Positions 35,521 to 45,339 are shown, counted from the stretch's first letter. The stretch: 64,000 nt of DNA from Zwartia vadi (GCF_030410375.1 NZ_JAUHHE010000004.1:177386-241385), one strand, 5' to 3'. Notes: a model not told the origin generated them from the sequence alone. Numbers and translations: made by a program.

Positions 35521-37365
35521 TCATTGCTTATAAGCTGACCAAGCGTCAACATCAAAACCCGGTGTGGCCCGCCATCGTTGCAGCGCTTTGGACTGCGAAG
35601 GGAAGACAAGTGGCGAGGCAAGATCCGCACGACGCCCGCCGATGAGTTTGCTCTGATTCATCCAATAGCCCTGACCGAGTGTGGTGAACTTGAGCGAAAC
35701 AACCTCTTCATTATCAAGAGAACCCACAACAGGTATTTCTAGCGAATCGATTGGATTGATTGTAAAAATCCCGCTGGATCCCAGACAGCCGTTTCCGACA
35801 GAGTTGGCCACGACCGTGTAAGCCTGAGCTGTTTTAGCAGCTGCATACCAAAAAACCATCGTATTGGCAGCGTAAGGATGATCGAACAATCCGGCCGCAT
35901 CTTGCAATCGCCCTCCATATTGACCAGACCAATTTACTGGTGCGGCAATAATATCTGCGCGACGCAAAGACAACATCCCTGAGGCTTCAGGGAACCGGAA
36001 ATCATCATTCAATAAAATCCCAACCTTTCCGATCGAGGTTTCAAACACAGGCAGATCATCGCCCGCACTTAAAAACTCACTTTCAGCAGGATCGAGATGA
36101 GTTTGACGATACTGACCCAGTACTTTTCCATCAGGGGCGAGCAACACCGCAGTATGAAAATAGCGTGCTCCATCCTTTTCAATAAAACTCGCGACAAGAT
36201 GGGTCTTTAAACGCACAGCAAAATCACTTGCGGCTTGCGTGGATCGACCAAGAGCTTTTTCAGATATTTGCTCAACATTGTTCTTTGAAACAGGGCCGCT
36301 AAACGAAAGCGAAGGCAAGACCACCAAATTGAACGCTGCCGATCCTCCCTGCATTTTTTGAATCAATGCATCGCACCGATTTAAATTCCCCTCGAAGTCA
36401 TTTTCGTCGAGGCGATATTGCACGGCTGCGGCAAAGACTTCACAAGGATTTTTTGTGGCAGCCGTATCTGTCGGAGCTCTATAAAAAGCAAGCTCTTTGT
36501 ACAACTCAGGACGGCGACGCTCAAGCGTCTGCTTTTGCGCGTTATCAAATCGAGCGGGATCGATCATTCCGTATATGATGGATGGCTTGTTTGTCATGGT
36601 TTTGTTGTAGTCGGTCGCGGACGCGTGCGCGATACGCTCTCCGTCAGCCTGCCAGATCGAGGCTGATCCACCATACGTAACGGTCACACCAGTGGTGGGA
36701 TTAGTCTCGGCATTATTACGATCTGCAGCAATCATTGCCAGACCGCTCCAGGCGCTCTGGTGTTGAACAGCAGCAATCGTTGAATGCTTGCCAGCAGCCT
36801 GCTCTCCGAGTTGCGGCAACAACCGATCAGAGGAGCAAATGTAGGCGATCATGTCGCAACCTTTTAAGGCTGCCACACGCGCAGGTTCCCAATACGTATC
36901 GTCGTAACAAATAATCATCGTGATGCGCCCGAGCTCAGTCTCAAAGACTGGATAACCAGTATTGCCAGGCACAAACCACAAAACGTCAGAAGGATTTAAT
37001 CCATTCTTACGATATTTACCTATGAATCCTTGGGGACCGATGAGCGCCCCAGTGTTGTAAGTCAAACCCGTATCTCGATCAATCTCAGCGATGCCGATCG
37101 CGATGTAACAGTTATATTTCTTGGTCACGCCTGCAAGAGAATCAGTTGTCTTGCCAGGAACAGTATCCATATAAGGCAAGAACTGCTCAAGATCACGATA
37201 GATGTAACCCGATACGGCTGCTTCAGGCATCACAATGAGTCGTGCGCCATTTTTTGCCGCCTCCTCTGCAATGGCAGTCGCAGCAATAATATTTTTATCA
37301 AGTTCCATGAATTCCGGATTGAACTCAATAGCAGCGACTTTAAAAGCTTCTTTCACAACTGACAT
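35521..37365 (-). CDS. Tandem carbon-nitrogen hydrolase (nitrilase) fusion with degenerate second domain
   Basis: 614 aa, twice the usual nitrilase length. Domain 1 (about 8-275) has the complete Glu-Lys-Cys triad: E48 in VMPEAAVSG, K120 in KYRKNGL and C153 in MIICYDD. Domain 2 (about 308-590) aligns to the same fold but carries S352 in VLPSLSFSG, Q421 in QYRQTHL and N453 in LLNDDFRFPE, so every catalytic position is lost. Domain 1 probably hydrolyses an amide or nitrile; domain 2 is likely structural or regulatory. It lies between two predicted cation channel genes on one strand. Confidence 0.88.
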   Translation of the reverse strand: MSVVKEAFKVAAIEFNPEFMELDKNIIAATAIAEEAAKNGARLIVMPEAAVSGYIYRDLEQFLPYMDTVPGKTTDSLAGVTKKYNCYIAIGIAEIDRDTGLTYNTGALIGPQGFIGKYRKNGLNPSDVLWFVPGNTGYPVFETELGRITMIICYDDTYWEPARVAALKGCDMIAYICSSDRLLPQLGEQAAGKHSTIAAVQHQSAWSGLAMIAADRNNAETNPTTGVTVTYGGSASIWQADGERIAHASATDYNKTMTNKPSIIYGMIDPARFDNAQKQTLERRRPELYKELAFYRAPTDTAATKNPCEVFAAAVQYRLDENDFEGNLNRCDALIQKMQGGSAAFNLVVLPSLSFSGPVSKNNVEQISEKALGRSTQAASDFAVRLKTHLVASFIEKDGARYFHTAVLLAPDGKVLGQYRQTHLDPAESEFLSAGDDLPVFETSIGKVGILLNDDFRFPEASGMLSLRRADIIAAPVNWSGQYGGRLQDAAGLFDHPYAANTMVFWYAAAKTAQAYTVVANSVGNGCLGSSGIFTINPIDSLEIPVVGSLDNEEVVSLKFTTLGQGYWMNQSKLIGGRRADLASPLVFPSQSKALQRWRATPGFDVDAWSAYKQ

Positions 37366-37387
37366 ATTTTTTTCCTAGCATTTGAGT

Positions 37388-38026
37388 TCAAGCAGACATG
37401 TCGGAGCCTTCTTTTGGCCACGTGGGTGATGGCCAATTTCGAAGCACACTGGTGACATATAGGACGGAAGCAGTCAGTGTTGCGCCCGCAGTCGCAACAT
37501 AGAAATTTGTAGTGATGGTCAATCCATAGAAAACAAGGCTTCCGATAATGAGAGCCGTTGCATACCAGTGCGCCTGACTAAAGACGGCAGCCCTATGGCG
37601 TGTCAAGGTATCGATCGCCATGCCACCAACGGTCGCTGTTAACACGCCACACAAGATAATCGAGACAAACGGCACTTCATGGATGAGCGCCTTTTGGCAC
37701 CCAATTGAAATGAGCAAACCAATCGCTACACCTTTTAAAACAAGGTAGGGAATTCGCTCCGAAATAAATTTATAAAAAAAGAATGCGCCAAAAACTGTCG
37801 CCAATAGAATCCAGGGGAAATAATAGGGACCCGTAATCGCGATCGGCTCCAAACCCAACAATAGGTCTCTGACAATCCCACCTGCCGCACCACCCAAAAT
37901 CCCGGCAAACAGGGTCCCAGCGACAGGGACATTCCGACTGCGGGCAGTCGCAGCACCATAAATTGCCGTTGTTGCCATCGCAGTGACATCAACCCATAAC
38001 GGCAACGTCGGCATTGTCTCAAGCAT
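37388..38026 (-). CDS. TRIC-type cation channel family protein (UPF0126/YadS-like)
   Basis: 212 aa with six or seven hydrophobic segments in two repeats. Each repeat has the Gly-rich pattern of the family: AGILGGAAGGIVRDLLLG and CGVLTATVGGMAIDTL. Bacterial TRIC homologues form trimeric monovalent cation channels. It lies 22 bp upstream of the double nitrilase gene in the same orientation, so channel, hydrolase and K+-channel-like gene likely form a three-gene unit. Confidence 0.85.
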   Translation of the reverse strand: MLETMPTLPLWVDVTAMATTAIYGAATARSRNVPVAGTLFAGILGGAAGGIVRDLLLGLEPIAITGPYYFPWILLATVFGAFFFYKFISERIPYLVLKGVAIGLLISIGCQKALIHEVPFVSIILCGVLTATVGGMAIDTLTRHRAAVFSQAHWYATALIIGSLVFYGLTITTNFYVATAGATLTASVLYVTSVLRNWPSPTWPKEGSDMSA

Positions 38027-38106
38027 TTTTTATTCTCAAAATAAGGAATGGGATATTTATTAATTTTAACAAATTGGTCAAAATATTAAGGAAAATTAGG
38101 ATTGAT

Positions 38107-38994
38107 ATGAAAACGATCAAAACTGAATCATATGTTGAAGTCGAAGATGGCTACAAGGTCTGGACGCAATCTATCGGCGGTGGCGCGCCGTATGAACGAC
38201 CACCTTTGCTTGTGCTCCATGGCGGGCCAGGGATGGGTCACGACTATCTGGACAATCTTGAAGCACTTGCGAGCGACAGACAAAAAATCATCTTCTACGA
38301 TCAACTCGGCTGCGGGCGTTCCGATGCGCCAGATGATCCCAACCGATGGAAATTCCCGCGCTTTATTGCCGAAATCGAATCAGTTCGAAAGTCGCTTGGA
38401 CTCGACAAAGTCGTGATCTATGGCCAATCTTGGGGAGGCATGCTTGCGATTGAGTACTTCTTAACTCAACCAAAGGGTGTCATCGGCGGCATTCTCTCCA
38501 ACGCATTATCGAGCGCTCCTGCGTTTAGCGATGAAATTCAACGTCTGGTAAGTGCGCTCACTTTAAAAAAATCTTCTACGCGTGAGCAAGCCGCTCAAGG
38601 CGAAGTCGATCAAGCCTCGCATGATCAAGAAATCTTGTTTAATTTTTATTCACAGCATGTGCTCCGGCTGCAGCCATTTCCAAAACATATTCTGGAAAAG
38701 ATGGTAGCCACGAATCAAGTCTATGAAGTGATGTGGGGCAAAAATGAATTTACCGTGACTGGTAACTTAAAGGACTGGGATCGCAGTAAAGAGCTGTCAG
38801 CGATCAAACTCCCCATTCAGATTATTTCTGGTGAGTTTGATGAATCCACACCGAAAGTTAATGAAGTGCTCCACCGCGGACTTATTGATTCAACGTGGGT
38901 CATGATGCCCGGCTGCTCACATCTACCTAACTTTGAAAACCCTAACGAATATTTTGTGATCATTCAAAACTTTTTGGACCGGCTCAATCACTGA
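38107..38994 (+). CDS. Proline iminopeptidase-family alpha/beta hydrolase
   Basis: 295 aa from the ATG at 38107; a longer frame exists but overlaps the divergent channel gene. The oxyanion motif LHGGPGMGHDYL, the nucleophile elbow GQSWGG (S108), SGEFDE and CSHLPNFENP are in the order of the prolyl aminopeptidase S33 family. FYDQLGCGRSD is a family hallmark. It removes N-terminal residues, often proline, from small peptides or amides. Cytoplasmic, no signal. Confidence 0.87.
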   Translation: MKTIKTESYVEVEDGYKVWTQSIGGGAPYERPPLLVLHGGPGMGHDYLDNLEALASDRQKIIFYDQLGCGRSDAPDDPNRWKFPRFIAEIESVRKSLGLDKVVIYGQSWGGMLAIEYFLTQPKGVIGGILSNALSSAPAFSDEIQRLVSALTLKKSSTREQAAQGEVDQASHDQEILFNFYSQHVLRLQPFPKHILEKMVATNQVYEVMWGKNEFTVTGNLKDWDRSKELSAIKLPIQIISGEFDESTPKVNEVLHRGLIDSTWVMMPGCSHLPNFENPNEYFVIIQNFLDRLNH

Positions 38995-39000
38995 GTTCAA

Positions 39001-39711
39001 TCACTGCTTACAGAGACTGCTGCTTGGCAGACCTTCTGGCGCACCCCAATCATTATTCGGCACGTTTGAAAATCTGCCAGTAAAGTCTTGACGCATGATG
39101 TTGAATGCACTTGGCTGTCCCGATGTATCGTAATCAATGACCCAAAAAAAATTGTAATTACTACCGCTCCAAGTGTGCGGAACACGATGCCGATAAGGCT
39201 CTGGCAACTGATCAATCTTCAGTAACTGACGCAACTCTATGAGGGCGTCTGATTCGCTTTTTTGTAATTTATGATTGGCGATATGTTTATGCTCCCAAGC
39301 CATGACAACTGTCTGGCCACGCCAACGAGAGTCTGTCATGACCTCAGCAGCGGCACGCTGCGTTTGTCTATTGAGCCAAACAGTAGTCTCAGCATCGCTC
39401 ATTGACTTGAGCGGAACGACGGCATAGGTCGTGACTGGCAATCCCCATGAATCCGCAGAAGGCGCAATCAACTCCAGCGTGTGCAAAGTGATAGCAAAAA
39501 AAGCAGCAGGCGGAGCTGTTGGAAAGAGTGATTTCTCCGCGCCTTTACCGAGATACTGTGCCTTTAAAGCAAGCGAGCGATCTTGGCCGACATCGCACAA
39601 GGCATAGGCATTCTCCTTTTCACCGTGTCTCAGCACAACAATACGCGCAGGTGCACTGATAGCAGAGTGAGCGATCAAAAAAAGAAATAAAGCCGTGACG
39701 AATCGTTTCAT
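39001..39711 (-). CDS. Exported protein with histidine-phosphatase-like start
   Basis: 236 aa from the ATG at 39711 with signal peptide (FVTALFLFLIAHSAISA). The mature start RIVVLRHGEKENAYALCD contains the RHG motif of histidine phosphatases, and VVMAWEHKHIANH may supply the second His. The usual order and spacing of the phosphatase core are only loosely kept, so activity is uncertain. It follows the DUF6790-like gene by two bases. Confidence 0.65.
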   Translation of the reverse strand: MKRFVTALFLFLIAHSAISAPARIVVLRHGEKENAYALCDVGQDRSLALKAQYLGKGAEKSLFPTAPPAAFFAITLHTLELIAPSADSWGLPVTTYAVVPLKSMSDAETTVWLNRQTQRAAAEVMTDSRWRGQTVVMAWEHKHIANHKLQKSESDALIELRQLLKIDQLPEPYRHRVPHTWSGSNYNFFWVIDYDTSGQPSAFNIMRQDFTGRFSNVPNNDWGAPEGLPSSSLCKQ

Positions 39712-39713
39712 GA

Positions 39714-40232
39714 TCACCCCGTATGTGATTGATCTTTTGCTTTGGTCAGCCACAGCAGCAACACACCAAAAGCCGGTAAGAACAGATCCGAATAAAACAT
39801 AATCCCAGCGTTGCCAGGGGCGAAATTATTGGCAACGATCATCTGATAGACATGGCCGCCAGCCGCGCCCAGCATAAACAAGCCAGGGCCGACTACGGCA
39901 GCCAGCCTGAGCCACCAGTTCTTTTTGAAAGCGATGAATCCCACGAATGCATAACCTAGACTTGCAAAACCAACTTCCAATTGAAAAGGGCTATCGGCCC
40001 AGCCAATAAATCTTGCTGACACTTCACCAAAAAAAGTATGCACAATAAAGTTGTAGAAATAGGTCACGCCAACTGAAAAAAGTACAAACCACTTGAACAC
40101 TATTTCATAAATATTTTCTGCCGTGCGGTGTTCAGGTGAGGCTTTAAAGATCTGTATGACTGCAATCAACATCCCAATCACGAAAAATGTGAGCGTGAAA
40201 TTAAATACCGCAAATTTAATGATGTCAGCCAT
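39714..40232 (-). CDS. DUF6790-like membrane protein
   Basis: 172 aa from the ATG at 40232 (GGAG upstream). Four hydrophobic segments, with FVLFSVGVTYFYNFIVHTFFGE, FQLEVGFASLGYAFVGFIA and AAGGHVYQMIVANNFAPGNAG, resemble the DUF6790 family of uncharacterised integral membrane proteins. It is followed at once by the histidine-phosphatase-like gene. No function is assigned. Confidence 0.65.
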   Translation of the reverse strand: MADIIKFAVFNFTLTFFVIGMLIAVIQIFKASPEHRTAENIYEIVFKWFVLFSVGVTYFYNFIVHTFFGEVSARFIGWADSPFQLEVGFASLGYAFVGFIAFKKNWWLRLAAVVGPGLFMLGAAGGHVYQMIVANNFAPGNAGIMFYSDLFLPAFGVLLLWLTKAKDQSHTG

Positions 40233-40373
40233 ATGTATCTCCAAAATGTATGAACATTGTCAAATACATCCATGACGCTTCAAATAATAAGTCATTCTCA
40301 CCTTCCCTCGGAAACTAAAATTTGCTATGGTCAATATTTAGCTAGCTTATGAGAGCATCCTCGCTGGAGTGAA

Positions 40374-41864
40374 ATGTTGAAAATTTACGTCGCAGGCTAT
40401 CAGCACGAAACCAATACCTTTGCCCCTACCAAGGCAGACTGGGCAGCTTTTAATCGTGGCGAGTCATTTCCGGCTTTTATCAAGGGCCAGCCAATGCTTG
40501 ATAGCTTGCGTGATGTCAATATTCCTATTGCAGGATTTATGGAGGCGGCGCGAACCGAAGGCTGGAAGCTGATTCCGGGCTCATGGTGCGGAGCGATTCC
40601 ATCTGCGCATGTCACCCGCGACGCCTTCGAGCGAATCAGCGATTCGATCCTGAGCGATATTCACCAAGGAGGGTTTGATGCTGTTTACCTCGATTTGCAT
40701 GGCGCCGCTGTAGCCGAGCACATTGATGATACAGAAGGCGAACTCATTGCGCGTATTCGCGCAGCAGTCGGTCCTCATGTCCCTATTGTTGCGAGTTTGG
40801 ACCTGCATGCCAACGTTACGCACCGCATGCTTGCCGAGGCCGATGCGCTTGTTTCCTACCGCACCTATCCGCACGTGGATATGGCCAAAACAGGAGAGCT
40901 CGCTGCAACACTTCTAAAACGACGCGTGAAGCGGGGCTTAAAAGAACCTTTGTTCTTCCACCGACTGCCATTCTTGATCCCACTCAACGCTCAAAGCACT
41001 TGGCTCGAACCTGCAAAATCTCGCTATCAGGAAATCGTTGATCTTGATCGCGAGTTTGATACCTGTCTGAGTTTCTGCATGGCATTTCCGGCCTCGGATA
41101 TCGCCGAGTGCGCACCCATGGTTTGGGGATACGGTGATCGAGCCGAAATGGCTGTACAACGTTTGTATGACAAAGTCAGCGAACCTACTCAATGGGCACT
41201 TGAAATGCTTTCCGCCCGGGATGCAGTCGAACGTGCCTGCTTACTCGCTGAAACAAGCGAAAAACCGGTTGTCATTGCCGACACTCAAGACAACCCGGGG
41301 GCTGGGGGCGATAGCAACACGACTGGCCTGTTAAGGGCTCTGCTTGAGAAAAATGCCGGTAAACGCCTTCCCGGCAAAGTTGCCTTGGGTTTGTTATTTG
41401 ATTGCGATGCGGCGACTATGGCTCACGAAGCTGGATTAGGCGCCTCGATCACCACATCCATCGGAACGGCAGTGCCGACTTTCACTGGACAACTCAGCGA
41501 TCCGCCTGTGCAGGGCACCTTTAAAGTCAAAGCGCTCTCTGATGGCAAGGTAACGCTCAAAGGCCCCATGATGACGGGTTCCACAATCGGACTCGGGCAG
41601 TGCGCCCTGCTTGAAATTGAAGGCGTATTGGTTGCCGTTGCCAGCGGCAAGAAACAGCTTCTTGATCGCGAACTGTTTAGGATGCTAGGCGTTCATCCTG
41701 AAACGATGAAGGTTTTGGTCGTGAAAAGTTCAAACCACTTCCGCGCGGATTTCACGCCTATCGCTTCGCATATATTGGTTGCCAAGGCTGCGGGACCGAT
41801 GGCTGCAGATCCAGCCGATTTACCCTGGACCAAGCTGGCCAAAACGACTCGTACTCGGCCGTAG
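40374..41864 (+). CDS. M81-family metallopeptidase, MlrC-like
   Basis: 496 aa. Metal-binding and core blocks of the MlrC family are readable: YQHETNTFAPTKADW, YLDLHGAAVAEH, ASLDLHANVTHRM, SYRTYPHVDMAKTG and DTQDNPGAGGDSNTTGLL. MlrC in microcystin degraders cleaves the linear tetrapeptide; the many homologues outside that pathway probably act on other small peptides or amides. No mlrA, mlrB or mlrD is nearby, so microcystin use should not be assumed. Single gene with no signal peptide. Confidence 0.9.
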   Translation: MLKIYVAGYQHETNTFAPTKADWAAFNRGESFPAFIKGQPMLDSLRDVNIPIAGFMEAARTEGWKLIPGSWCGAIPSAHVTRDAFERISDSILSDIHQGGFDAVYLDLHGAAVAEHIDDTEGELIARIRAAVGPHVPIVASLDLHANVTHRMLAEADALVSYRTYPHVDMAKTGELAATLLKRRVKRGLKEPLFFHRLPFLIPLNAQSTWLEPAKSRYQEIVDLDREFDTCLSFCMAFPASDIAECAPMVWGYGDRAEMAVQRLYDKVSEPTQWALEMLSARDAVERACLLAETSEKPVVIADTQDNPGAGGDSNTTGLLRALLEKNAGKRLPGKVALGLLFDCDAATMAHEAGLGASITTSIGTAVPTFTGQLSDPPVQGTFKVKALSDGKVTLKGPMMTGSTIGLGQCALLEIEGVLVAVASGKKQLLDRELFRMLGVHPETMKVLVVKSSNHFRADFTPIASHILVAKAAGPMAADPADLPWTKLAKTTRTRP

Positions 41865-41888
41865 GTCCCCTCACTCATTCACGAATGG

Positions 41889-42662
41889 TTATTTTGGTTT
41901 GAACGCGGGACGGGGCTGATGCACAAAAAAATCTGCAATATCGATTGCTTCTTGTTCGGTGAGAGAGTTGTCTTGACCGACCGGCATTTTGGATTGAATG
42001 AAAGCAGCAGCTGCAAAGGTACGGGCCATGCCTGCGGCCACATTAAATGATTCATCTCCCCAGAGCGGGGGAAACACATAACTTCCTGTCGGCAGTTTCA
42101 GGCCTGCACCCTCGGCACCATGACAGCTGGCGCACTTTTGTGCATACAGCGCTTGGCCCTTTGAGCGATCTGGAGTCAGTTTCTGATTGATCTCCTGAAA
42201 TCCGCGACCTTTGACGCTCTGACCAGTTGGAACACCAGTTGAAAGCCATTGCATATAAGCCAGCATGCTAATCATTTCGTCCGAGGTGTAAGACAACGGA
42301 CGACCATTCATTGATCGCTCAAAACAATCATTAATTCTCTGAGACAGTGTCACCACCTTGCCGTCCCTCGAATTGTATTCAGGAAATACCCCCCACAGGC
42401 CGACAAACGGCGCAGTTTTAGGAACAGTACCCGCGCTAAGATGGCAACTCGAACAATTCAACCCATTCCCAACATTTTTGGGTAAGAGTGATTGAGTTTG
42501 ATCAATGAGTTTCTTGCCTTGCTTGATTGCGACGCCAAGCTCCCCTGGAGGAATGCTCGACTCAGGCGGCACAATGAAATTTGCCAGATTAGTCTGCGCA
42601 CTTGCGTAACTGATGGCGCCAAGCATGATTAAGCATCCAACGAGTCGAAACTTGATTGTCAT
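41889..42662 (-). CDS. Di-heme c-type cytochrome, TsdA-like
   Basis: 257 aa from the ATG at 42662 (AAGGAG eight bases upstream) with a signal peptide ending near ASAQ. Two heme c sites: C70-SS-C73-H74 and C177-AS-C180-H181. Between them RINDCFERSMNGRPL carries C113, at the place where TsdA thiosulfate dehydrogenases put a Cys ligand on heme 1. It could therefore be a thiosulfate dehydrogenase, or an electron-transfer cytochrome serving the upstream di-heme oxygenases. It is the last gene of that minus-strand run, 100 bp after the carotenoid-type gene. Confidence 0.72.
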   Translation of the reverse strand: MTIKFRLVGCLIMLGAISYASAQTNLANFIVPPESSIPPGELGVAIKQGKKLIDQTQSLLPKNVGNGLNCSSCHLSAGTVPKTAPFVGLWGVFPEYNSRDGKVVTLSQRINDCFERSMNGRPLSYTSDEMISMLAYMQWLSTGVPTGQSVKGRGFQEINQKLTPDRSKGQALYAQKCASCHGAEGAGLKLPTGSYVFPPLWGDESFNVAAGMARTFAAAAFIQSKMPVGQDNSLTEQEAIDIADFFVHQPRPAFKPK

Positions 42663-42762
42663 AAAAATCTCCTTAAACAAATCGTTTACGACTAGTTGTG
42701 CAAAATCTCCGCTATACCTAAACAGCCTCAAGCCTTGAGTCTATGTTGCATCTGGGAAAAAT

Positions 42763-43617
42763 TCAATCGATTTTATGGTCGTGAATTTTTAATGTAGTGA
42801 TCAACGAAACAAACCACATAGTAAAAATGGTGACAAGTACCGTGTTTTGGTAAATATCCATCGTATTCCACTCTTTGCCTGTGGGGTCCGTCACGATGGT
42901 ATCGACACCGATCATCGGCAAGACCATCATAGGTAAACTCAGAATGAAATATATACTGACTGCTTGATACCAGTGCGATCGACCAAATGGCGTTTGATGA
43001 TCTCCCTCCGAGTTTGAGCGGCGCTTAAGATACATCGCAAAAACAAGGAAAAAACTAAAGGTACACAATAACCATCCCATGTAATTGATAAAGGGAACGC
43101 CAAAAATATGTCCCCCGTCATGCCAAAACCAACCCTTTCTAATCGTAGATGAAATACTGTCTACCTGCAGATCCCACATTGTCATGACAAACGACGCAAC
43201 GAGCGGAACACTCCATAGTTGGTGGCCAGTCAGTTTTTTATCAAAGGCATTGAGTAAAACCAATGCAATCACCCAGGAGAAATACCCCACAACAAAATAA
43301 GTAGGCGCGATGATGAGCGGGATCAGAAAGAGTTTTGGACCGAGAGAGTCCGCATGGTTGTAATATCCGAACGGAAATCCAGTCAACACACTCATGTTTT
43401 CGTATGCGTTGCTGATCACAAAAACAATGACAAAGAAAATACCGAGAGTCTTCAGTCCGTAATGAGCTTGAGCATGCAAAACAGTGATTGCCACCAGAAT
43501 CGTCATATTCAACATCATCGCGACGGTCGGGGAAAACAAACCTGTGAATGTTCTGAGAACAATAAAGCACAGATATGTAAAAACTAAAATCCAAGTCAGA
43601 CGCGTTGAGATTTGCAT
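42763..43617 (-). CDS. Carotenoid biosynthesis (CruF-type) integral membrane protein
   Basis: 284 aa with seven or eight hydrophobic segments. AYENMSVLTGFPFGYYNH, MWDLQVDSISSTIRKGWFWH and IFGVPFINYMGWLL are the conserved blocks of the PF04240 family, whose characterised member CruF hydrates the 1',2' bond of gamma-carotene-type ends. No phytoene synthase or desaturase is in the window, so the role here may be modification of an acquired or degraded isoprenoid. It begins 24 bp after the second RoxA-like gene. Confidence 0.8.
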   Translation of the reverse strand: MQISTRLTWILVFTYLCFIVLRTFTGLFSPTVAMMLNMTILVAITVLHAQAHYGLKTLGIFFVIVFVISNAYENMSVLTGFPFGYYNHADSLGPKLFLIPLIIAPTYFVVGYFSWVIALVLLNAFDKKLTGHQLWSVPLVASFVMTMWDLQVDSISSTIRKGWFWHDGGHIFGVPFINYMGWLLCTFSFFLVFAMYLKRRSNSEGDHQTPFGRSHWYQAVSIYFILSLPMMVLPMIGVDTIVTDPTGKEWNTMDIYQNTVLVTIFTMWFVSLITTLKIHDHKID

Positions 43618-43641
43618 ATGTCAGCCATATTGATTGGGTTT

Positions 43642-45339
43642 TTAAAGTCGCTTCATAGACTTCAGATATTCGATGATATCCAATCGCTCTTGATGGGTCA
43701 GTAACCGACCGATGACACCAGCACCTGGTTTATCTGAAAACTCATGACCTTGATTACTGTTACCCGTGATCGATGTATCAAACAAAAAACCATTTTCAAT
43801 TTTTGTGTGAATGAATCCTAGCTTCTCTGGATCATATTCATATGATCCTACCCAGAACTTCGAAGATCTTTCAGAAACGGGGCTCAAAAGTTCATACATA
43901 TTCGGCACAGAACCATTGTGTAAATATGGTGGGCTGCTCCATACGCCATTAAGGGTTCGTGCGCGATACACCAACACACCTTGCATCACGTTTGATCGAC
44001 CAAAACCGTCAGCGATACGACGTTCTTCAGGGGTGTAATTCAACAGGTCATAGGCTCGATTTTTAACCATTTCAGTGATGTACGACAAAGCGGTACTACC
44101 AGACACCCTTCCCTGTTCATTCGATATTTTCGAGATATCGAAAGTCTGCGTTGCAAATTTTTGAGCGTAAACAGGATCTGTCCCGATACGTTCAATGGGA
44201 ATGTTCGTCACACTTAATTGAAATTTTTGGTTTAGGGGATTAGGGTTGGCCTTTGCGCCATGACAACTTGCACATTGTGATGCGAAGAGTTTTTCACCCC
44301 GCGCTGCCTTGATTGTGTCGTAGGGCCCAAAAATCTCACTTGGCCACTCAGGCGACAGAAGCTTTCTGAATCCGATGTCAGTACTTTCGAGGGCTTTAAT
44401 GTCAACTGAACTATTCCATCTCGAAGGGACTGGATTTGGATTTCCCTTCGCATCAATGAAATTCGTGTAACCATTCGCACCCAGAACTTGCAACACGTTT
44501 TGCGCCATGGGCTGGCTAAACGAGGAGTTGTAGTGCATCCAGTCAAAGCGCCAGATATCCCATAGAAATGGAGTACTCACGGGAGCGGAACTTTCATGAA
44601 AATTCGAAGCAGTTTTGAGGCTCAATCCCATAAGAAGATTGCCAATCCCATTCAACGCATCAAGCCTGCCTGGACCATTGACGACGCTGCCTTTCGCCAC
44701 CTCTGACAGCTCCTTAGATGCCCACTTTCTGGCATTCAGCACACTCAACACTTCATCGCGAAGTTCTTTGTCAGTCTGTTGACTGCCTCGGCGAACAGCT
44801 GTGCTGAATTTCTGCCATTTTTCAGGATTGTTATAAGTTTCGACAAGCGAAGCACTGTATTGTTGAAAAAAAATAGTCAAATCAACCAGACTGACTCCGC
44901 CATCTATCCTGACTCCCTTCTTACCGTATTTGATTTGAGTGGTGTGACAGGCTGCACAGGTAAAACCCACCATCCCCTTAGCGAAAAGCTCATCCTTGCC
45001 TACGGCGAATCCTATTGGTAACTCATATGGATTTTTATTGGTTTTTTTATCGTAAAGAAAACCAATACTTTGAAGAAACTTTTGATCGGTCAGCTTTTGA
45101 TTTGTCCCGACTCTTTCTAGAGCCAGCAGCCAGTTAATTGGTGCAAAGGCTTGGCCTGCGGATATATAGTGCCAATGGTTCCTTTCTTGCTCTGTCCAGC
45201 CTTGATCGAGCCACTGATATTCCTGCGGTTGATCGAACGCTGTCAATGCAATGTCGGATGAGCAGCTTATGACTGGAAAAAATATGGCACTCACAGCCAC
45301 TAATTGAAGGAAATTTCTAAACCAAAGAGAGGTCTTCAT
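43642..45339 (-). CDS. RoxA-like di-heme c-type oxygenase/peroxidase, lipoprotein copy
   Basis: 565 aa from the ATG at 45339, overlapping the upstream paralogue's stop (ATGA). The N-terminus ends in a lipobox-like PVISC, so it is probably lipidated. Heme sites are CAACH (128-132) and CASCH (356-360). PPYLHNGSVPNMYELL and a late GHEF His (near 532) match the RoxA/RoxB rubber oxygenase and MauG-like family, in which heme 1 binds O2 and heme 2 is bis-His. It could cleave isoprenoid double bonds or reduce peroxide; the family annotation alone does not decide. Confidence 0.8.
   Translation of the reverse strand: MKTSLWFRNFLQLVAVSAIFFPVISCSSDIALTAFDQPQEYQWLDQGWTEQERNHWHYISAGQAFAPINWLLALERVGTNQKLTDQKFLQSIGFLYDKKTNKNPYELPIGFAVGKDELFAKGMVGFTCAACHTTQIKYGKKGVRIDGGVSLVDLTIFFQQYSASLVETYNNPEKWQKFSTAVRRGSQQTDKELRDEVLSVLNARKWASKELSEVAKGSVVNGPGRLDALNGIGNLLMGLSLKTASNFHESSAPVSTPFLWDIWRFDWMHYNSSFSQPMAQNVLQVLGANGYTNFIDAKGNPNPVPSRWNSSVDIKALESTDIGFRKLLSPEWPSEIFGPYDTIKAARGEKLFASQCASCHGAKANPNPLNQKFQLSVTNIPIERIGTDPVYAQKFATQTFDISKISNEQGRVSGSTALSYITEMVKNRAYDLLNYTPEERRIADGFGRSNVMQGVLVYRARTLNGVWSSPPYLHNGSVPNMYELLSPVSERSSKFWVGSYEYDPEKLGFIHTKIENGFLFDTSITGNSNQGHEFSDKPGAGVIGRLLTHQERLDIIEYLKSMKRL

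Noticed and set aside
40374..41864. Microcystin degradation locus
   Set aside because: Only an MlrC-like gene is present; mlrA, mlrB and mlrD are missing, and M81 proteins are widespread.
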